This document shows positions 44,466 to 56,792 of a DNA stretch of 64,000 bases, in pieces. Positions within the stretch are counted from its first letter, which is position 1, and each line of letters begins with the position of its first letter. This stretch comes from Caprella mutica (lineage: Eukaryota; Arthropoda; Malacostraca; Amphipoda; Caprellidae): NCBI GenBank assembly GCA_947561585.1, contig CANNZV010001185.1:62001-126000 (forward strand), given 5' to 3'. Made by a program: the position numbers and the translations under genes. The notes beneath the pieces are model-generated. The model was not told the DNA's origin. It saw only the letters and a program-made list of their open reading frames with translations, and did no database searches.

Positions 44466-46056
44466 TCACATGAAGAGTGAGCGAGGAGTTGGGGCACCAA
44501 ACATATTCTTCCAGGATGGAGGATACTTCCACGAAACTGCTTTGCTCTGTTTAATTAGAAAAAATATTATTTACCATCTGATCAACTTTCAGTGATAAGA
44601 AGAAATACAGTTAGTATTTAAAAGTAATAACTTACATCCTTGGAATTAGCAGCTACATGCCATGAATAGAAATAGGCAGCTAGTTGAGAAGCATCGTAAG
44701 TGTTATCTCCTTCGTCAACGTAACTCAGCAGGCAGACAGAAGGTAAAGAACTGTGAAAATGAATAACCAAACTGCTATTACACCAATTTACTGGAAGAAA
44801 TCATATCATAATCCTGTTATTGTGATCAGAAAGCGCATTATATTTTAATAACAGCACTTACGATAATTTGATTATCGCTTCTGCATTGCCAGACATACAG
44901 AAATAAGGCTTCTCCACGCCACTATTATCAGGAACACTTTCCAACAGTGGGAGTCCAAGAGATCTAAAAAAGAAATATAATTTGTAAACAATAAAACATA
45001 TTCAGTTTCCTATGAAATAGTAACCAACATAAGCATTTTCAGATACCTATAAAACAGAATTAGTTAGATTTCCTCACTTCAATTTTTCACAATCCTTCTC
45101 GTCAGCGAATTTGTCTGAAGGATAGTATCTAAGAGGACCTCCTTTCATTTGAAAATCTCTCCTGTTAGCAGCTTCAACGCTTGACAGAACAATCAGCTTA
45201 CCATCAGATATCAGACCATCAGTGAACTTCACTAAATCGAACACAAATTCTTTCTGTCTGCCCTTCAAATGAAAAGAAAAGTAAACACAAAACTAATCAA
45301 AGTGACGACGGATTACAATTATTATAGACTTAGAGTAAGTACAATTTTGAAGTTACTATCCACCTTTACCAATACTTCATTCTCAGTGCATACATAAGTA
45401 TATTAGCTTTATTAACAATATCACCATGCGGGGTAAATCAATTCATATATAGCACACCTTTGCTACTGGAGATCTAATTTGAATGATCAGCAATTTGCTC
45501 TCATGCGAAATGTGTAAATCTGCAGCAGTTGTGAGACCTTCCGCATTATCTGAGTAGGCATTGCACCCAGCTAGAGGGAGAAGAGCTGGGTGATGTACTA
45601 TTGCAATCTACAGAAAAAATGGGAGATTAACTTATTTTTAAATATTACATCTATAGCTAGCTACATAATCTAAATTTACTAGAAAAATTAGAGTATAACA
45701 AAAGGAACTAGCTTTAATGATATCTAGTAGAAGGGGAAGAAATAATGTACAAACCTGTTCAGTTTTTAGAGTTGAAATCAGCAAATCAATGGCTAACTGT
45801 CCGATGTTTCCAATACTTACAGATGGCTGAGAGATGGAATTAATCATTAGTTATTAAGAACATTTATGATATTTTCATTTACCTTACCAAGCATACAGTA
45901 TATATTATCCACAATTATATAATCGGGTACTAAAGAACACATGAGAATAAAATAATTAATAGTCAAGTGATATTTACATCAAACACTAACCAGTATAAGA
46001 GAATATCCTTGGAATGAATGAGGAGAGGAAATATTTTCTAGCCATAAAACCTCCAT
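44466..46056 (-). CDS. psmg2: Proteasome assembly chaperone 2, seven exons
   Basis: Exons on the minus strand are 46056-45991, 45826-45755, 45607-45458, 45262-45078, 44963-44862, 44750-44636 and 44546-44466. All GT-AG and in phase, 256 residues, against 264 in human. Family landmarks are the N-terminal PSVSIGNIGQLAIDLLIST, then ISHESKLLIIQIRSP, the VLSS and DFQM segment, YVDEGDNTYDA, and the C-terminal WKYPPSWKNMFG with a terminal hydrophobic residue. PSMG2 dimerises with PSMG1 and guides formation of the 20S proteasome alpha ring in cytosol and nucleus. The start ATG at 46056 was chosen because only that frame reads FQGYSLIL in phase with PSVSIGN; another ATG two codons later in a different frame does not join. 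Small introns, no disruption, so a functional housekeeping gene. Confidence 0.93.
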
Positions 46057-46235
46057 TATTCAACTGAAATAATCTTCTGTGATGCTGCTTAAGTTTTAAA
46101 CGAATTACTATAATGATTACAAATTAACTTAGTAGGGGTTTAACGTTTGTTTCGGAACCAAAGGCCATATCGCTGACATCAAAAGGAAATTAAATACAAA
46201 GGACTAGAAGAAGCAGTCAGAAAGGAAAGCGGCTC

Positions 46236-46475
46236 CTTGAACAAGTCTCCTACCACCAGTCGGTGGCAATGCTCATGGATGCAGAAAAGCTACCTCACGA
46301 ATACAGTCACAATACAATGTGACAAAATGGATGGCTGCACTCACAATTGAAAGAGGAAAATGAAGAGGTGATATTAAATAAAACATAAGAGCATACCTAA
46401 CAAAATAATCTAAGACCTCATAGTTGAAGAGCATAACCCTAGCGCTATCCTCCAAAACTGCAAGTAGCATAAAAA
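46236..46475 (-). pseudogene. Exon-like block, paralogous to 16670-16915
   Basis: On the minus strand a short exon-like segment follows GCAG, encodes VLEDSARVMLFNYEVLDYFV and ends TTAG|GTATGC. A second candidate (SAAIHFVTLYCDCI) follows after TGAG and before GTAGC. Reading phases are compatible, so these may be real exons of an unrecognised gene, but no further exons are visible and the other copy is damaged. Confidence 0.35.
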
Positions 46476-46643
46476 AGGATAAATATAGTAATTTAAATAT
46501 AAAGAAAATATATTATCCAAATTCAAATAATTCAGGGCCCAAATGTCGACCCCCCCCCCCCTTCTCTTCCATTCACCACAGACAGTTTCAAGGTAGAGAC
46601 CCTGGGGGCAAAGAAAAAAAATAATTCATTTAAATTACAATAG

Positions 46644-46651
46644 TTTGGGAC
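46644..46651. other. Related empty site of the hAT insertion
   Basis: AAATTACAATAGTTTGGGAC followed by CCAGGGAAT matches the hAT flanks joined together (AAATTATAACAGCTTGGGGAC before, then CCAGGGATG after the right duplication), with one copy of the 8-bp target (TTTGGGAC here, TTGGGGAC there). Confidence 0.7.
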
Positions 46652-46725
46652 CCAGGGAATACTAAATCCCTTCTCTTCCAATCAGTAAAATAATTTTTTC
46701 GGATAGAGCCCTTGGGGGTAGTTTC

Positions 46726-47178
46726 CAGGGCTGGGGAGCTGACTCGAGAGCATGGGAGCCAGAACCCGGAGCTAGCCAATTTTGGCACTCCGGAGCAGGA
46801 GCTTAGCTGAATGTGCAAACAGCGGAGCACAGCTGGAGGTCTAACATTACAAATAACTCCAAGCTCCGACAATTATATTTTTTTTAACTAACACTGTTAA
46901 ATATAAGCACAAAATTGAATAATATATTCTTTAATTGAAAAGTTACTGATCAGTTAAACTAACCTAGTAAATTTTAAATAATTGTTCTATTAGTTTATTA
47001 GATGAATCTTGAAATTAACTTTTTAATGTTAAAATTAACTTTAATTTAATTGATAACTGTGGAGTCAGAGCTTTAAGTTTTAAATAGTGGCTCCGGAGCT
47101 GAAGCCTTCATTTATATTCTGTGTAGCTCCGGTGCAGGAGCCGGAGCCAGCCCAATTATAGTCGGCTCCCTAGCCATG
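46726..47178. mobile_element. hAT-type MITE with CTCCGGAGC-rich arms
   Basis: Begins CAGGGCTGGGGAGC and ends with the complement of CATGGCTAGGGAGCC. Perfect GTAGTTTC duplications at 46718-46725 and 47179-47186. Arms carry repeated GGAGCTCCGG-like words. Interior AT-rich and non-coding. Confidence 0.85.
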
Positions 47179-47186
47179 GTAGTTTC

Positions 47187-47667
47187 TTAAAACTAAAAAT
47201 AAATTAATATCAGATTGAAAGCTAATCGTTCTACAGCACAGAGAGGAAAATGATAGCAAATGGGAACCATCTTCTCTTCCTTCCATAACGGACATTTACA
47301 GCAGAAAACAGGATCAATTTTCTTCCAAAAGCTGATATTAGAAAATGTATTTGAGACTCAAAAATTACAACATAATTTGCTTAACATAAAATTAAATTTA
47401 AATGAAATATTACAACTATCCATTTGTAGCTAAGTGGAATATCCATTCATTATTGGAAGAGTAATTTTTAACAGTTTTCCAAATATTTATAGAAAATATA
47501 GATGTGGTAGCTATGTAACAATTTTTAAAAGTAAAATAAAATCTAGTTTATCAAAACAACAAATAGCTACTAGACATGTCTTTTCTTATAATTTAAAAAT
47601 TTATTGAATATAGATTTGATTACTTCAGTTAGTTGAAAACTTATTCACACATTCACTAAGTAAAAGT
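47187..47667. other. 3' flank of the piggyBac-derived gene
   Basis: AATAAA on the minus strand at 47600-47605, 63 bases after the stop, is a likely poly(A) signal. Nothing else recognised. Confidence 0.45.
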
Positions 47668-50002
47668 TCACTTCTTGGTGTGATAATCCTTAAAGCATTC
47701 GACATGAAGGCAGATCTGACACTTCTCACATTGATATTCACTCTTCACTTGACAAACAGCACAGTTAGCAGGTGGATCAAGAAGTTTGATCCAGTGACTC
47801 TTCTGATCATATCTTTTCTCTTTTCTCTTCATCAATGCTGGCTCACCATAGGTACGACAATAGTGAGTAACAATAGAAAAGATGAATTCGTAGTCAGTGA
47901 TTTTGTTACCGCTCTTCCTCATGAGTACTTTGGCATTGTTCACAGAAGCAGAGAGCATGTAAGTGAACATTGGCCACCACCATCTATTCTCCTTCATCAT
48001 GACCCACAGATCACTCATGTTTCTATCGAACTCAAGACAATATTTTGAGTGTTTCAGGTGATATATGACACACACTGGATACTCTGTAGGGACATTAGCT
48101 TTCTCTTTTTTACACCAACAGTCAATCACGCCAGTTTCTGGAGTGTCGCAGTTTGTTGCAAAAATAGTACCTTTGTTTCGATTCCAGTTAAGAATCATCA
48201 CGTTGTGAGCTGTTAGATATTCACAACCATTTTTAGGGATATTCTTACTGGACTCAGAGTCAATAATCGGACATTTGGCTGCTTTATAAGGTTTACAAGT
48301 ACCTGAAGCAAATATTCCTTCAGCAAAAAGCTTCTTCATCAAAGAGAAACTTGTTAAGTGTTTTTCCAAGTGGATTAGATAGCCCTCATTTGGAGGTACA
48401 TGCGCTTTTCTCAAAAGCTCCAACACAGCATTGTCACTTGTCTCTTGACTATTAGAACTTTCATCAGAAGTATCCAATTCAAAAGCGTGTAGATAACCAC
48501 CCTCAGAACACATAGTCCATAATCTATACCCAAAGCGAGCAGGTTCAGATTTGTAAACTCTTTTAGAGAAATATGGCACTAAATTCTGCCCAACTGTCAT
48601 ATTCTCTTCTAATCCACCATGTTTACTGAATGCCTCTTGTAGATGGTCGAATAGAGACTTGAACTTGTAGTCTCGATTGGAGTATTCTGCATCATTATTC
48701 ACAATATGTAAATGCTTGATAATGATCATAAATCTGTTTTTGGTGATACTTTTGATAATTGCAGCAGGTGATATTTCAGTGAATGACCACAAATGATTCT
48801 TTGTAGCTATAGGAGTGAGACATGAGTACAGCATAAGAGCAATAACGACCCTCATCTCTTCCATATTAACATCCAAATTAACACCTTTCTGCATGGCATA
48901 GAGGTTAGTTTGATCCACCAGTGAACTAATCAAATTGTCACTAAAGAACAGTTCGAAAAATTCAGCAGGAGTTTTCGCTGCAGTTGCCTCATCAGAAATT
49001 GGTCTTTTCACACACTCTTTGTCAGATTTATCCTCCAGTCTTTCTTCAGACCATTCTATGTTCAAATCAACTTCTTGTGGATGATCTTCAGATGGGTCGT
49101 CCCGCATCTCTTGAGGAGATGAAAGCAAAATTTTGTTCAATTTAGGAGGCTCATCACTTTCTATATCATCTTCCCACTCGCTGTCACAGTCAGACATATC
49201 TTCCAGATCAGGAAAGTTCATAACAATGTTAGATCCACCACCAAACTCGTGTACAATGGCACCCACCCACTCATGATCAAATCTGTGAAATACAGCACAT
49301 TATTCATTTTCTAAAATTACATATATATATCAGTATATCTTATAGATAGCTAATGGATAAATTCATTAGCTGAAGCCCTTCAAATATCAAGCCTAATAAA
49401 AATTAAGACGTTAATAGAATTATCATTCTATTAGAATTATTGCTGTTATAAGAATTCCAAGAATAACGTGTGATTTCATTAGAAATTCAAACAATACAAA
49501 AAAGGTTGAAGTATGAATAAATTACCTTTGAATGGTCTTTGACATCTTAATTTTCTTAGATGGGATGATCAACTCCTCCTCTCTGAAATAATAAAAAATT
49601 ATTAATGTAATAGATATCAGTAGCTAACAAGAGATGGCTGAAATTAATAGCCATCAATATTTGTGATAAATGAGTGACTATTATCAGAAAGACTAATATT
49701 ATTTGTTAAATAGCATCAAATTCACAGAGTTCATAAACTAATATAAAGATAGAAATAAAGAAAATGTAACTCATTCATTTCATTGCATAGATAAGTAACA
49801 TAGCTAGTAAAAATAGTTTAACACAATGATGATGATGATAAAGATATGGCTAGCATATAAAAGAGGAAATTTTTTTTCTTTTGTTAAAACTACATTTTAG
49901 TTAGCTAGCTACCGATTAAATAAAAATAAAAATTTTAATATATGTAACTTACTTAATATCATCATCCTCAAGGAATTCACACTCTCTTTTGATTTTATCC
50001 AT
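47668..50002 (-). CDS. PiggyBac-derived protein lacking catalytic aspartates
   Basis: Exons on the minus strand are 50002-49953, 49582-49526 and 49282-47668, GT-AG and in phase, 573 residues. After a short basic start and an acidic region (about 55-130) comes the piggyBac transposase fold (about 140-500): the AEFFELFF...N entry helix, the insertion domain, and the late FDRNMSDLWVMMKENRWWW segment. It ends in a Cys/His-rich zinc domain (CAVC..CEKCQICLHVEC..YH) as in PGBD proteins. The DDD residues appear replaced: the usual xDExMxPF reads VGQNLVPY (~266-273), DNxFTS reads EKHLTS (~342), and WxDNKxV reads WNRNKGT. Introns, no TTAA-flanked TIRs seen nearby, and a preserved frame without an active site fit a domesticated, DNA-binding host gene. 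An old immobile copy is the alternative. Confidence 0.82.
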
Positions 50003-50606
50003 CTCGGCTCTTTCTGAACAAACAATTTATGTTTTCTTCTGAAAATAAAATTATACAACATGAAGAAGAAAATCAAAATAGAAATAGATTTCTAGATACA
50101 ATATCATCATCCAAAGCATATAATTATATTATTCATTAACTAGACTGGTTAACTCAGCATTACTGAAGTACTTCTTAAATTTGTAGCTAGTTTGTCTTTT
50201 GGGTCAGCTAATAGCTCATCTACAAGCGTATAGCTTAAGCTAGAGTACCATCATAGTATACTAGGATGTAGCATTGAGGCAAGGGCCTAGTGTGCAGAAA
50301 CTGGTAAAGTGTTAGTAGATATCTCTAGTTCTGTTTGTAGCAACATTAATGTAGATATAGGAATTAATTCAAAACTGTTCTGAGAGAATATCACAAATAT
50401 CTCCTATATTCTGCAGACTGGGAAATAAAATGAAAAAGGAAGGCGAATAACGTTAGCAAAGATACGATAGTTAACCATGCAAATATGCGACCATATGAGA
50501 CTGCTAAACCAAACTATGCCTGATTTATAATTCATCTGTTCAAACTTGTTTTGGCATTGTAAAAAAGAAGTGATTAGTTAACATGCTGTACTATGAAGCT
50601 AAATTT
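50003..50606. other. 5' flank of the piggyBac-derived gene
   Basis: An acceptor-like TTGTTTGTTCAG precedes the first coding exon (about 50010-50030 on the minus strand), so a non-coding exon may lie further up. Contains AACATTAATGTAGATATAGGAATTAATTC, a decayed core of the MITE families to the right, split here as AACATTAATG and GGAATTAATTC. Confidence 0.4.
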
Positions 50607-50840
50607 CAGTCTGTATTACGTGGTAAATTCCACCGACATGTCAGTGGAATTTTTTCCCCTCCGAAAATAATGTTCTGGCAAAGTTGGTGGATTTTTAGCT
50701 ATTTATTCCTATGTCACCATTAGTTTTCAGTGGATAAATTGGGAAAATGTTGGTGGATAAGCTAAATTAATGGAAATTTATGGTAGATTTTTTCAGCTTT
50801 TTGAAAGTCAGTGGGATTTTGTGTACCAAATACAGACTGG
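50607..50840 (+). mobile_element. MITE family A, copy 1, 9-bp TSD
   Basis: Begins CAGTCTGTATTACGTGG and ends ACCAAATACAGACTGG. Flanked by GCTAAATTT at 50598-50606 and 50841-50849. Contains CCACCGACATGTCAGTGG and the core TTATTCCTATGT. Confidence 0.85.
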
Positions 50841-51114
50841 GCTAAATTTACATTAAAACGTGAACCAAGATGTATCTTATAGTAAAAAAGCTGCTCTTTC
50901 CAATGGTTTATTTGTTTTTTCATAAAAAGATGTTTTACTAATAAAAATAACGGTGCACCGAATTACCCCTAGTTATAGCAGTGCTCTGCATTATCCCGGT
51001 CGACACTAGTCATGCTACAGTATACCCACTCTGCATAATGTGTCTCTTACCCCACAGAGATTTTAATTTGAGAGACAGTTACTCTCTAGCTCTCAGAAAC
51101 AGATTTAGTAAAAT

Positions 51115-51355
51115 TAGTAAATTCCACCGACTTGTCAGTGGAATTTTTCTCCTCTGAAAATAATATTCTGACAAAGTCGGTGGATTTTTAACTATTTATT
51201 AAATTATTCCTATGTTACAGTTACCATTAATTTTTGGTGGAAAAATGGATAAAATGTTGTTTGTGGTGGATCAGCTAAATTATTGGAAATTTATGGTGGA
51301 TTTTTTCAGCCTTTTAAAAAAGTCAGTGGAATTTTGTGCACCAAATACAGACTGG
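51115..51355 (+). mobile_element. MITE family A, copy 2, left end missing
   Basis: Starts within the family sequence at AGTAAATTCCACCGACTTG and runs to ACCAAATACAGACTGG. The outer ~14 bases of the left end are absent. Confidence 0.8.
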
Positions 51356-51537
51356 CAGAATTTCCTGCAGCTAAATTAATGGTTAAATAGGAATAAATTC
51401 ACAATCTACCGCAGCTAAATTGATGGTTACATAAGGAATAATTAAGATCTCCCGCAGAGATATAAAATTTCTAAAATTGGGGTCAGATTTGTCGCAGTCT
51501 TGGAAAAATGTTCCATACTCTACAAGTGCAGTCTGAC

Positions 51538-51772
51538 CAGACTGTATTTCATGGTAAATTCCACCGACTTGTCGGTGGAATTTTTCTCCATTGAAAATAA
51601 CATTCTGACAGAGTCGGTGGATTTTTAGTTATTTATTCCTATGTTAGCATTAATTTTCGGTGGAAGAATGGGTAAAATGTTGGTGGATCAGCCAAATTAC
51701 TGGAAATTCATGGTGGATTTTTTCAGCTTTTTTAAAAAGTCAGTGGAATTTTGTGCACCAAATACAGACTGG
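51538..51772 (+). mobile_element. MITE family A, copy 3
   Basis: Begins CAGACTGTATTTCATGG and ends ACCAAATACAGACTGG, with palindrome CCACCGACTTGTCGGTGG. Lies among CTGCAGAA/CCCGCAGAG-type repeats. Flanks do not match. A further left-end stub is at 51833-51860. Confidence 0.8.
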
Positions 51773-52149
51773 ACTGCAGAAACTGGTAAAATGTTCTCCA
51801 ATATATCCTCCTTTTTGGCTTCTGTTCACAGCCAGTCTGTGTTTCGTGGTAAATTCCACCGACAGTCTTGGAATCTAATAGAACGTACAGTGGTCACGTG
51901 GTGCGCCGCTCAGCTTTTAAATACCCAGTCTGCAGAATGTGTCTCTTCTCCCGCAGAGACTTTAATTTGAGAGAGAGCTACTCTCTGACTCTCCGCAGCA
52001 GATTCAGAATCTCCCGCAGGCTCGCAGCTAAATTAATGGTAACATAAGAATTAATTCAAGATCTCCCGCAGAGATCTCCAATTTCTAAAAATTCAATCAA
52101 AAACTCCCGCAGAGAGTCTTGGAAAAATGTTCCATATTCTGCAGACTGG

Positions 52150-53410
52150 TAATAGATAGGTACTAATCCTAACAGCTACCACCACAAAATCTATCTGAAT
52201 GTCATTGCCAGTAGGCAAAAGGCATGATTCATCTGAAAACCTGAGGAAGATGAATGGCGCAAATGATGAGGAAGCCGATGAAAATGGCACTATAAACTAT
52301 TCAAGAAGCACCTGACTGACTAACACTTAAGGAATCATGTAACTGTTTGATGTTGAACTTGAATGTCATTCGGCATTACCGTGTTATATAATGTGGTGCC
52401 TTCCCGTGCTGAAGAACTTGAAGTCGAAGAACGTCCGTGGAACTAGACGACACGGTAGATACCTAGCATGTCGAGCTGTCTTTCGTGACGTCAGAAACGT
52501 AGGCAAAGAAGCAAACGATATTGTCGAGCTGTCCTTCGTGACGTCAGAAACGTAGGCAAAGAAGCAAACGAAAAAGGCGGGAGAAAGACAATAGATATTC
52601 TTGTTGGTAAGTTAATAAAATGAATAAATAACAGAATGTTACATGTTTGGGGATTAATTAGTTAAACCCACCAAACCAAATTAGGTAGTGATTATTAGTA
52701 TTTCTCAAGGAAGTTCTAGTGCTATTTCTAAATAATTGGTGATATTAATTCCTAAACCACGGAATCGTACATATTGTAGCACAGTTCATAGACAGTAGTT
52801 TGCAGTTGCACGGTAGTCAGGACGTAAACCGGGCTACCTACCTACATTTCTTCGTACCTGAAGGAACATTCTTCAGCACGAGAATATGCACTGTGTTTAT
52901 AATCGGATTCAATCCCTTTCCTTCACTCTCCAGAAAATAAAATCAGTTTCAATGTGAAGAGTATACCTAACCTAGCTAGTAAGCTACCTACGCAATAACG
53001 CATGCGCAAATTGTATTGTACAGAATGAAAATACTGAGTCACTAGTTAACTGAAGTCCAATAGGTCATTAGGTAGGTAGTAGGTACCTGACTAGGCTTAT
53101 ACCTATCAATTTTTCATAGTCCAAAAAATAAATTAATAGCTATAAGATTATGAACCAATTACCTACCCAACAGTATCTAAAAGCTGAGCGGCGCACCAGT
53201 GACCACTGCCAGTCTGCAGAATATGGGACATTTTTAACATTTTCTGTGCAAACAATCCTTAATTTCTTCCTATATTTATATGTATTTCACTGAGAACAGA
53301 AGCTAAAATAGAGCATTTCTTGGAGAACAGTTTAGCAGTTCCTGCAGTCTGGCGTGACCACCGTACTTTCTATTAATGACCTCAATGTGAAAAACTTATG
53401 TAGTTTGTTG
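52150..53410. other. Unassigned DNA with a small tandem duplication
   Basis: No gene recognised. A GC-richer segment at 52380-52600 with CRE motifs might be a promoter, and CTGCAGAA-type repeat ends recur at 53210-53350. Confidence 0.35.
52469..52571. repeat. 53-bp tandem duplication with TGACGTCA in each unit
   Basis: Two near-identical units start TGTCGAGCTGTC at 52469 and 52522. Each has a perfect CRE (52486-52493 and 52539-52546). Possible promoter element; target gene unknown. Confidence 0.65.
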
Positions 53411-54023
53411 CCAAGTATTAAAGCATGTCCAAACTCGCCATTTTGATGAGGGGTTTTTGACAGTTATTTTGAGCCCTTCAATTGCAAATTGCGAGTTTCA
53501 TCTATTTTTCTCCTATGCTACAATGTTAATGTTATTTAATATTTTGGAGAGAATTTATGAAAATTTGATCATTTTGGAGAGAATCTGTTGAATTTTGGAG
53601 GGAGCTGGAGAGACAAATGGTGAGTTTATGAGACATACTATTTTACTTGGGTTTGTTGTATCCGCTAGTTTGTTGTTCAATGTTCATGACCTGGCAGGGG
53701 GGTTGGGCCGGGGGGCGGCAGGGCACGCCCCCTGATACATCTACCTAACGGCTAACTGATAAGTTTTTATTTAGGTACATCTCAGACTCTGACTGACCAA
53801 GTAAAATAGTATGTCTCTTAAACTCACCATTTGTCTCTCCAGCTCTCTCTAAAATTCAAGAAATTCTCTCCAAAATGATCAAATTTTCATAAATTCTCTC
53901 CAAAATAACATTGTAGCATAGGAGAAAAATAGATAAAACTCGCCATTTGCAATTGAAGGGCTCAAAATAACTGTCACAAACTCGCCATTAAAATGGCGAG
54001 TTTGGACATGCTTTATTACTTGG
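53411..54023. mobile_element. MITE family E, foldback pair
   Basis: Two arms of about 220-240 bases (53411-53652 and 53797-54023) are inverted copies with GCATGTCCAAACTCGCC outer ends and TACTATTTTACTTGG inner ends, around a 145-base loop containing a G-rich tract. A related single arm lies at 57508-57715. Confidence 0.75.
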
Positions 54024-54096
54024 CGGCGACTGAAAGTTTACAATAGTTACCCCATAAAATTACAATTAGCTACAGTGTTCCCTAGTTTCAGAGAAT

Positions 54097-54607
54097 CCAT
54101 GTTTCAAAGTGTGGCAGGAAAGTCGCCAGTTTAGTGAGAAAATGGATCCAGGTCGCCCAGTCTGTATTTCGTGGTAAATTCCACCGACATGTCGGTGGAA
54201 TTTTTCCCTTTTGAAAATAATATTCTGGCAAATTCAGTGGATTTATAGCTATTTATTCCTATGTTACCATTAATTTTCGGTGGATAAATTGGGAAAATGT
54301 TGGTGGATTAGCCAAATTACAGGAAATTTATGGTGGATTTTTTCAGCTTTTTGAAAAAGTTAGTGGGATTTTGTGCACCAAATACAGACTGGCAGGTCGC
54401 CATATTTAAGATACTTTAAAGAAGAAATTTGATTTCCTAGTGAAGATTTTGCACTTGAAAATATCCTCATGCTTCATGTCTGATGCATTTGTATCTCTTG
54501 AGACTATTTTAGGAGTGATTTACTTGTTATATACAGGTTTTTCAACCTATTACACCCACCAAAAGTCGCCAATATACTGGCGACTTTGACCATACTTTGA
54601 AACATGG
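54097..54607 (+). mobile_element. MITE family C, copy 1, interrupted by family A
   Basis: Begins CCATGTTTCAAAGTGTGG and ends ACTTTGAAACATGG. Subterminal palindrome-like GTCGCCAATATACTGGCGAC on the right. A family A copy sits inside at 54158-54392. Confidence 0.8.
54158..54392 (+). mobile_element. MITE family A, copy 4, 9-bp TSD
   Basis: Begins CAGTCTGTATTTCGTGG and ends CCAAATACAGACTGG, flanked by CAGGTCGCC at 54149-54157 and 54393-54401. The duplicated bases belong to the host family C element, confirming the insertion order. Confidence 0.9.
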
Positions 54608-55645
54608 CAGAAAATGTTCATTGAGTCGCCAATATATCTTTTTTTTTTCAAAAATTAGTTATGCAATCGCCATTCGTCATAATTTAATTCCAATTTTGAA
54701 AGTCGACAGTCGTCAATATACCTATATTATTATAACTACCTAAATTAATTGAGAGCGTATCAGCCAATCAGAGAGAGAGAGGCATACAACTGATACCAGC
54801 CAATCACAGAGAGCCTGAGAGTGGCCTACTTTCTTTCATAGTTATTCATTTTTTGTTTCGATAATTGGTCGGAGAGCATCAAATTAAAATGACAAGTAGT
54901 GACCACATCATTCATAACAAAAGAACTCCGAAAACAGAAAACAATTTGAATTCTACATCGTGCCTGTGTAACACACCATATCAAAACAAAATGGCTGCTT
55001 TGTTTACATTTCAACAAAGATGCGCATTGCGCGGTTCTGCTGTTTATGATTATGAGTCACCAATTTCAACTAATTTAAGTCTCATTAGTCGTCTATATAT
55101 GTGAGAGATACTTATTTTCACAAATTTTAAGTCTACAATTAATCGGCGACTTGGTACATACTCTTGAACTAGGCAGTGTTCTATGATGAATTTTATTTTC
55201 TATTCCAAATTAAACATCTCAATCAAATAATTAAACTATGTAGTATAAACATTGGATTCAGGTACCGTCAGGCGTCAGACATAATTTTGATACGACAATT
55301 ACCTATCAAATTCACTCCATTTATCATTAATCTGTATTCAAATTACCTATCTAATAGAATGTACAGTGGTGCCCCGTACTGGTGTGCGCCTCTCAGCTTT
55401 TAGATACGTATCTAATTACCGGATGCTTATTTTTCTTTACTATTTACCGAATGGAATATTTCGAATTAGTATATTTGTAAACTTAAAACTAGGGTCAAGC
55501 AGGTAAATTGCGGCCCACTAACTAACCGTGGCCTCTAACAACAGAAACGTCATAACTTCAAAGCACTCGTTAAAAACAAAGTAATAAATTGTAGCATGTA
55601 CTATGCTTTTTTTGATAGCTATGCAACATTTTAATATAAGTTAAT

Positions 55646-56143
55646 CCATGTTTCAAAGTATGGACAAAGTCGCCAGTATATTGGCGACTTTTGAGCCATG
55701 TTTCAGAGGCTGGAAAATTGTGAGCCAATTTTTAAGCCAAAATTTCACAAAAACTCTGAGCTAAGCCAATTTGGCTCATTTTTGAAGATTTCAAGCCAAA
55801 ATTAACATGGGAACATAGGAATCAATTCAAAATTTAAAGCCAATTAGACATATCTGAGATTTGACCATTTGAAATCTAAGCCAATTAATTGGCTTTAACT
55901 GACATACTCTTATACATGGCTTTTGAGGGGTGAAATAAGTTGAAAACATACAAATAACAAATAAATCACTCATAAAATAGCTTCAAGAGATGCACATGCA
56001 TCAGACATGAAGCATGAGGATATTTTCAAGTGTAAAATCTTCATTAGGTAGTCAAATTTCTTCTTTAAAATATCCTAAATGTGGCGACCTGGATCCATTT
56101 TCTCACTAAACTGGCGACTTTCCTGTCGCACTTTGAAACATGG
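55646..56143 (-). mobile_element. MITE family C, copy 2, interrupted by family D
   Basis: Reverse orientation. Starts CCATGTTTCAAAGTATGG with GTCGCCAGTATATTGGCGAC and ends CACTTTGAAACATGG. A family D copy sits inside. Confidence 0.8.
55696..55919 (+). mobile_element. MITE family D, copy 1, 8-bp TSD
   Basis: Begins CCATGTTTCAGAGGCTGG and ends ATACATGG, flanked by CTTTTGAG on both sides. Contains GAGCCAATTT, AGCCAATTAATTGGCTT and the shared core AACATAGGAATCAATTC. Confidence 0.8.
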
Positions 56144-56792
56144 AATGTAATTTCGGTTCAGAATGTTTTAGACTCTTTTGAGAGGGCCGCAGTTAAAAAT
56201 TAATGGGCCGCAATTTACCTGCGTGACCCTATGACTATAAAAATATATTTGTTGAGTAGAAGAAACTGGTATCTATACAATGAATACATTTTTATAGTCC
56301 TAAACAATCATGGTTTACAAATATACCTATTAATTCCGTAATTCGAAATATTCCATTCGGTAGGTATAATTAGTAAAGAAAAATAAGCATCCGGTAATTG
56401 GTTCATTACCCTACTTGGTTGGCCAGTCTGCAAAGCATGCACAATTAGTCTCCGCCACTCTGGATAAAGTAGTCTCTTCTGATGGATTAATTACTCTGTT
56501 GGAGTTTAACAAACCTTAAAGTACAGTAATAAATTAATGGGAACTGTATAATCCGCAGCATTTAGCCTCTAAAATTCATCTGTTAGCCTAAGGTATCAAA
56601 TTTTCCAGTGTGGGTCTCCAGATATTTAATTTTTGGGGCAGTTTGTCTCCAAAGATTTTCACATTTCTCTCCTAAATGGCCCAAAATCTAAAAATTCTCT
56701 CCACTAATTACATGTAATTGTAAACATAGGAATTAATTATAAAATTGTCGCCGGATAATTCAGGAGACCAATTTCAAGGCCTCAATAGTCGC

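Noticed and set aside
45888..45929. Possible extra psmg2 exon bounded by TTTAG and GTAAGG
   Set aside because: Including it breaks phase with the PSVSIGN exon, while direct joining of the first two exons is in phase and matches the family.
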